8,975 bases of DNA from Planctomycetales bacterium 4484_123 (GTDB lineage Bacteria; Planctomycetota; Phycisphaerae; SM23-33), in the NCBI GenBank assembly GCA_002049885.1, contig MVCS01000034.1, forward strand, positions 1-8,975, read 5' to 3'. The notes beneath the pieces were generated by a model. The model ran no database searches, was not told the origin of the DNA, and saw only the letters and a program-made list of their open reading frames with translations. Positions within the stretch are counted from its first letter, which is position 1. Every line of letters starts with the position of its first letter. Positions 5,826 through 8,975 of this stretch are shown one piece after another. A program made the translations under genes and the position numbers.

Positions 5826-6602
5826 TCAGGCTTGTCCTTCCGCCCGGCGGCGGGCCGACCGCCCCGCTATCAGGGCGGCGGCATAGCCCGCGGCGAAGCC
5901 GTTGTCTATGTTGACCACCACCACACCGGCGGCGCAGGAGTTGAGCATCGTCAGCAAGGCCGACAGCCCGCCGAAGCTCGCTCCGTAGCCCACCGACGTG
6001 GGCACGCCGATGACGGGCACGGACACCAACCCGCCGACCACGCTGGCCAGGGCCCCCTCCATGCCGGCCACCACGATGACCACATCGGCCTGGTGGAGGT
6101 CCTCCAGGGCATCCAGCAGGCGGTGAATGCCCGCCACGCCCACGTCATAGTGCTTCACCACCCGCTGAGCCATGATCTCGGCCGTCACGCGGGCCTCTTC
6201 GGCCACCGGCAGGTCGCTGGTCCCGGCGGCGACCAATGCCACCCGGCCGCCGACCAGTTGCACCTGGCCCTGCCGCAGGGTGATGGCCCGGGCCGAGGCG
6301 TGGTACTCGGCCTCGGGACAGGCCGCCCGCACCGCCTGGAAGGTCTCAGGACCGGCCCGGGTGGCCAGGACGTTGCCGCCCTGCTCTGCCAGCTTGGCAA
6401 AGATCATCGCCACCTGTTCGGGACTCTTGCCCGGAGAGAAGATCACCTCCGGGAAGCCGCAGCGGATGGCCCGATGATGGTCCACGGTGGCGAAGCCGAG
6501 CCGTTCGAACGGCAGCCGGCGGAGCCGGGCAATCGCCTCATCCACCTCCGTGGCGCCGTTGCGGACCGACTCCAGCAGTGAACGAAGCGCTCGTTCGTCC
6601 AT
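5826..6602 (-). CDS. larB: LarB: NaAD carboxylase/hydrolase of nickel-pincer nucleotide synthesis
   Basis: The 258-aa product matches LarB, which carboxylates the pyridinium ring of nicotinic acid adenine dinucleotide and hydrolyses the phosphoanhydride. This is the first step to the nickel-pincer cofactor of lactate racemase-type enzymes (LarA family). The N-terminal region has LGFATVDHHRAIRCGFPEVIF (35-55) and GKSPEQ (58-63). The C-terminal AIR-carboxylase-like (PurE-related) domain has VAGMEGALASVVGGL (178-192), including the conserved Glu182, then PTSVGYGASFGGLSALLTML (201-220), NSCAAGVVVVNIDNGFAAG (221-239). Cys223 aligns with the cysteine that binds the pyridinium ring in the Lactobacillus enzyme. 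Length fits the family. LarC, LarE and LarA are not in the window. It is the first gene of the minus-strand cluster. The ATG at 6600-6602 lies 10 nt after a TATAAT box and lacks a Shine-Dalgarno, so a near-leaderless mRNA is possible. Confidence 0.93.
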   Translation of the reverse strand: MDERALRSLLESVRNGATEVDEAIARLRRLPFERLGFATVDHHRAIRCGFPEVIFSPGKSPEQVAMIFAKLAEQGGNVLATRAGPETFQAVRAACPEAEYHASARAITLRQGQVQLVGGRVALVAAGTSDLPVAEEARVTAEIMAQRVVKHYDVGVAGIHRLLDALEDLHQADVVIVVAGMEGALASVVGGLVSVPVIGVPTSVGYGASFGGLSALLTMLNSCAAGVVVVNIDNGFAAGYAAALIAGRSARRRAEGQA

Positions 6603-6612
6603 GACAGGTCAG

Positions 6613-6618
6613 ATTATA
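6613..6618 (-). promoter_or_regulatory. Consensus -10 box upstream of larB (operon promoter)
   Basis: On the minus strand a perfect TATAAT stands out in very GC-rich surroundings, 10 nt before the larB ATG. A start of transcription near 6606 would leave a leader of only about 4-5 nt. A -35 match is poor: TTGGTC is 20 nt upstream of the -10. It is the only good promoter candidate seen ahead of the six-gene cluster. Confidence 0.5.
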
Positions 6619-6704
6619 AGAACTCCACCGCCCCGGGGGACCAAAAAGCACGGTCCGGGCCCGGGGCAAGGGCAAGGGCCCTGCCAAGGTTGGCCGACTT
6701 GTCC

Positions 6705-6735
6705 TTGACATCGCCCCGGCACGTTGCCGTAGCAT
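6705..6735 (+). promoter_or_regulatory. Sigma70-type promoter of the pseudopilin-like gene
   Basis: A perfect -35 TTGACA (6705-6710) is followed after 19 nt by TAGCAT (6730-6735, four of six -10 positions). The spacer is slightly long. Predicted transcription would start near 6742, giving a leader of about 96 nt before the GTG at 6838. This makes the in-frame ATG at 6736 an unlikely start. The -10 overlaps the 10-bp palindrome AGCATATGCT (6731-6740). Confidence 0.5.
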
Positions 6736-6837
6736 ATGCTCGACGAGCACGTCAGACGGCACCGGACAGGTCCGGGGAGTGGCAGTAGCGCTGCCGGGCG
6801 GGGGCCTGGCCGGGCCAGCGTGGGCAGGGTCGGGGTC

Positions 6838-7803
6838 GTGAACGAAGACGGAAGCCACGGGTTCACGCTGACGGAGCTGGCGGTGGTCATCGCCATCTTG
6901 GGCGTGCTGATGGTGATCCTGATGCCGTCGCTGTCCGGCAGTCTGCGCCTCGCCCGTCGGGCCATCTGCAAGAGCAACCTGCGCCAACTGGGCTCGGCCT
7001 TCCAGGCGGCTGCCCAGCGGCGCGATGGTGACCTGGAGGCGATGGCCTACCCCGACCCGGCGAGATTTCCGAGCATCCCATACAACATCGTGCCCCACGA
7101 CCGGCTGTTCGTCTGTCCCGAGGACGCGCCAGGGCAAGCCGCCCTGCCGGCGGGACTGAAATACCGGGCCTGCTGGCAGGGATACTACACGCTGGAGTTC
7201 GCCGACGGGGCCACGGCCCCCAATGGCCAGGTCTGCTGCCGGTCGCGTCGCGGGCAGGACGAGAGGGGCAGCTACACCGAGTTCGTCTTCGAGGAAAACT
7301 TCAACCAGGAGATCGGCTGCGACTTCATGGACCGCCGCCCGCCGGAGCAGCGCATTGGCGACCATTCCGACCGCGACGGTCTGTTTCGCATCTATGACAG
7401 CATCCCCGGCCGGGGCCGGGTCCTCCGGCTGCACTATTACACCTGCCCCATCGACAACCAGGCGTGGCTGTACGACCAGGGGCTCTTCGAGCCCAGCGGC
7501 AGGCTCTACGGGCACGCAGGCGAGGAGATCGAACTGGGCAGCATGTACAGCAGCTACGGTATCAACGCCAGGATCCACCGCCACCAGGTGGCCCCCGGGG
7601 CCATCGTGCTGCTGGACTACGAGCGAGGCGCGGACGACGAGGGCTTCGTGGCCGACCCGGACAGCCCCGATATCGCCAGCCGGCTGAGGCTCAGCGCCCG
7701 GCACCTGGGCAGGCTCAACGTGCTGCTGGCCGACCAGTCCGTGCGCACGGTCCGGCCCGAGGACATCTCCCCCGCCGCCAACGCCGGGGCCTGGTCGCCA
7801 TGA
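6838..7803 (+). CDS. Prepilin-type (type II secretion-like) pseudopilin protein with H-X9-D motif
   Basis: The product is about 321 aa. A short leader MNEDGSHG ends at the prepilin peptidase site G8|F9, and FTLTE puts Glu13 at mature position +5. A hydrophobic helix (about 9-30) follows, then ICKSNLRQLGSAF. This architecture is typical of the large family of pseudopilin-like proteins in planctomycetes and relatives. The C-terminus has H289-x9-D299 (HLGRLNVLLADQ), matching the H-X9-DG signature except that Gln replaces Gly. Paired CP motifs (FVCPED and TCPIDNQ) and several other cysteines lie between. The protein would be inserted in the inner membrane, cleaved and N-methylated; its specific role is unknown. 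The GTG start is chosen because it gives a normal short leader, has AGGG 8 nt upstream, and lies downstream of the predicted promoter. The frame is open back to an ATG at 6736, but that would add 34 unusual residues. Confidence 0.85.
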   Translation: MNEDGSHGFTLTELAVVIAILGVLMVILMPSLSGSLRLARRAICKSNLRQLGSAFQAAAQRRDGDLEAMAYPDPARFPSIPYNIVPHDRLFVCPEDAPGQAALPAGLKYRACWQGYYTLEFADGATAPNGQVCCRSRRGQDERGSYTEFVFEENFNQEIGCDFMDRRPPEQRIGDHSDRDGLFRIYDSIPGRGRVLRLHYYTCPIDNQAWLYDQGLFEPSGRLYGHAGEEIELGSMYSSYGINARIHRHQVAPGAIVLLDYERGADDEGFVADPDSPDIASRLRLSARHLGRLNVLLADQSVRTVRPEDISPAANAGAWSP

Positions 7804-7805
7804 GC

Positions 7806-7822
7806 CTTGCCCTTCGGGCGGG
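7806..7822 (+). other. Small hairpin after the pseudopilin-like gene
   Basis: A 7-bp stem with two G-T wobbles and a TTC loop lies just after the stop codon. There is no T-run behind it, so it is at best a weak terminator or an mRNA 3'-end stabilising structure. Confidence 0.3.
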
Positions 7823-7870
7823 CACCGGGGCGGTGAATTTCGCTGCTCTTCCCTTTCCGGGTTGCCGGGC

Positions 7871-7876
7871 TATACT
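7871..7876 (+). promoter_or_regulatory. -10 box upstream of the M42 peptidase gene
   Basis: TATACT (five of six -10 positions) sits in the 144-nt gap between the pseudopilin-like gene and the peptidase gene. The best -35 candidate, TTCCCT (7849-7854, 16-nt spacer), is weak. A start near 7883 would give a leader of about 65 nt. Confidence 0.42.
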
Positions 7877-7935
7877 TCGTGTCTGAGAAAACCCGAGCGT
7901 CCGGTATCAGCGGAGGTCCCGGCCGGGAGTCTGAT

Positions 7936-7940
7936 GGGAG
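7936..7940 (+). promoter_or_regulatory. Ribosome binding site of the M42 peptidase gene
   Basis: GGGAG lies 7 nt before the ATG at 7948-7950 and fixes the start of the peptidase. Confidence 0.7.
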
Positions 7941-7947
7941 TCGAGAC

Positions 7948-8975
7948 ATGCGAAAAGAATCGCTGGATTTTCTGGAACGGTTGCTGACGGCCCCGTCGCC
8001 CAGTGGGCACGAATCACCAGGTCAGCGGGTCTGGTGCGACTACGTCCGCCAGTTTGCCGACGAGGTCCGCACCGACGCCTACGGCAACGCGGTGGCGGTG
8101 CTGAACGGCGGCGGCGATCCGAAGATCATGATCGACGGGCACGCCGACGAGATAGGCCTGATGGTCAAGCATGTCGATGACAAGGGCTTCATCTACTTTC
8201 AGCGGATCGGCGGGGTGGACCCGGCCTTGGTGCGCGGCAAGCGGGTGAACATTCACACGGCCAATGGCGTGGTGCGTGGGGTCATCGGGGCACCTGCGAT
8301 CCACCTGCGCGAGCGCGGCAAGGAGCCGAAGGTTCCCAAGGTGCACGAGTGTTACATCGACATCGGAGCCAAGGACGGCAAGGAGGCCCAGCGCCGCGTG
8401 GCCGTGGGCGACCCCATCACCTTCGGGGACGACTTCGAGCTGCTCAACCGGAACGTGGCGGTTGCCCGGGGCTTCGACAACCGCGCCGGGACCTGGGTGG
8501 CGGCGGAGGCCCTGCGGCTGGCCGCCTCGGGTGCGCCGCGCTGCGCCGTGTTCGCCTGTTCCTCGGTGCAGGAGGAGGTGGGACTGTCGGGGGCGAAGAT
8601 GAACGTCTTCAACGTCAAGCCGGACGCCGCGCTGGTGGTGGACGTGACGCACGCCACCGACATCCCCGGCATCGATGCCAAGCAACACGGCGAGGTGAAG
8701 CTGGGGGCTGGGCCTACTATCAGCATTGGCCGGGAGAATCACCCGGTGCTGGTGGACCGGCTGCGCAAGGTGGCCAAACGGAAGCGGATTCCCGTGCAGT
8801 TCGAGCCTTTCAGCACCACCGGCGGCACCGATGCCTGGGCGATATACGTGGGCAATGGCGGGGTGCCGTCCGTGGTGGTCTCGGTGCCCAACCGCTACAT
8901 GCACACCACGGTGGAGATGGTGGACCTGCGCGACATTCAGCGGACGGCCGAGCTGCTGGCGGCGTTCATCGCGGA
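7948..8975 (+). CDS. M42-family metallo-aminopeptidase, 3' end beyond the window
   Basis: 342 residues are visible and the frame runs off the right edge without a stop. M42 enzymes are cytoplasmic dinuclear-metal aminopeptidases that form large tetrahedral assemblies and trim peptides; some were once annotated as endoglucanases. All expected active-site positions are present: His65 and Asp67 in IDGHADEIGL, bridging Asp177 in GFDNRAG, Glu209-Glu210 in VQEEVGLSG (general base and ligand), Asp232 in VVDVTHATDIPG, and His319 in RYMHTTVEM. The insertion between His65 and Asp177 corresponds to the usual PDZ-like dimerisation domain, with PAIHLR and the ECYIDIGAKD block. M42 proteins are typically about 340-360 aa, so only a few residues should be missing. 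The ATG start is supported by a good ribosome binding site. Exact peptide specificity cannot be read from the sequence. Confidence 0.93.
   Translation, partial: MRKESLDFLERLLTAPSPSGHESPGQRVWCDYVRQFADEVRTDAYGNAVAVLNGGGDPKIMIDGHADEIGLMVKHVDDKGFIYFQRIGGVDPALVRGKRVNIHTANGVVRGVIGAPAIHLRERGKEPKVPKVHECYIDIGAKDGKEAQRRVAVGDPITFGDDFELLNRNVAVARGFDNRAGTWVAAEALRLAASGAPRCAVFACSSVQEEVGLSGAKMNVFNVKPDAALVVDVTHATDIPGIDAKQHGEVKLGAGPTISIGRENHPVLVDRLRKVAKRKRIPVQFEPFSTTGGTDAWAIYVGNGGVPSVVVSVPNRYMHTTVEMVDLRDIQRTAELLAAFIA

Noticed and set aside
6665..6681. Tandem GGGCAA repeats as a repeat array
   Set aside because: Only two units plus a partial third are present. It is short, GC-biased sequence in the divergent intergenic region with no further copies nearby.
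6736..6837. N-terminal extension of the pseudopilin-like gene from an ATG at 6736
   Set aside because: It would start at or before the predicted transcription start and would place 34 Arg/Gly-rich residues before a prepilin leader that is normally short.
6538..7704. Minus-strand open frame of 388 codons opposite the pseudopilin-like gene and the larB start
   Set aside because: It overlaps the larB start and both promoters, has no family motifs, and the plus-strand frame carries a clear prepilin signal and H-X9-D motif.
8014..8904. Minus-strand open frame opposite the M42 peptidase gene
   Set aside because: The plus strand encodes all M42 metal ligands in order with a good ribosome binding site; the antisense frame is a shadow.

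Overview
This is a GC-rich bacterial window. It probably comes from a planctomycete-type organism, perhaps Phycisphaerae or a relative. The best evidence is a pseudopilin-like gene with a FTLTE prepilin signal and a C-terminal H-X9-D motif, a protein type greatly expanded in Planctomycetota and other PVC bacteria. That placement is inference from gene content. No rRNA, tRNA, CRISPR array or insertion sequence was seen.

Layout: the left edge (1 to about 141, minus strand) is the 5' two-thirds of a cobalamin riboswitch. Its own sigma70-type promoter lies at 148-177, and the controlled gene lies off the window to the left. From 328 to 6602, six minus-strand genes form what looks like one operon, transcribed right to left: larB (nickel-pincer cofactor, NaAD carboxylase/hydrolase), nnrD (NAD(P)H-hydrate dehydratase), a fused substrate-binding protein plus FecCD/BtuC-type permease, its ATPase, ribF (riboflavin kinase/FAD synthetase) and an nrnA-like DHH phosphoesterase. 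Successive spacings are 54, 58, -4, 31 and -23 nt. A TATAAT box lies just upstream of larB. After a divergent control region (6603-6837), two plus-strand genes follow: the pseudopilin-like protein (6838-7803) and an M42-family metallopeptidase (7948 to beyond the right edge).

The minus-strand cluster has a cofactor theme: nicotinamide dinucleotides, flavins, a corrinoid- or metal-chelate-type importer, and pAp/nano-RNA clean-up. The most unusual gene is the importer. The periplasmic binding protein is joined directly to the permease at the point where BtuC's second transmembrane helix starts. Helix 1 of the permease appears to be missing, which is what keeps the topology consistent. With the nearby cobalamin riboswitch, vitamin B12 or another corrinoid is the favoured substrate, but this is inference.
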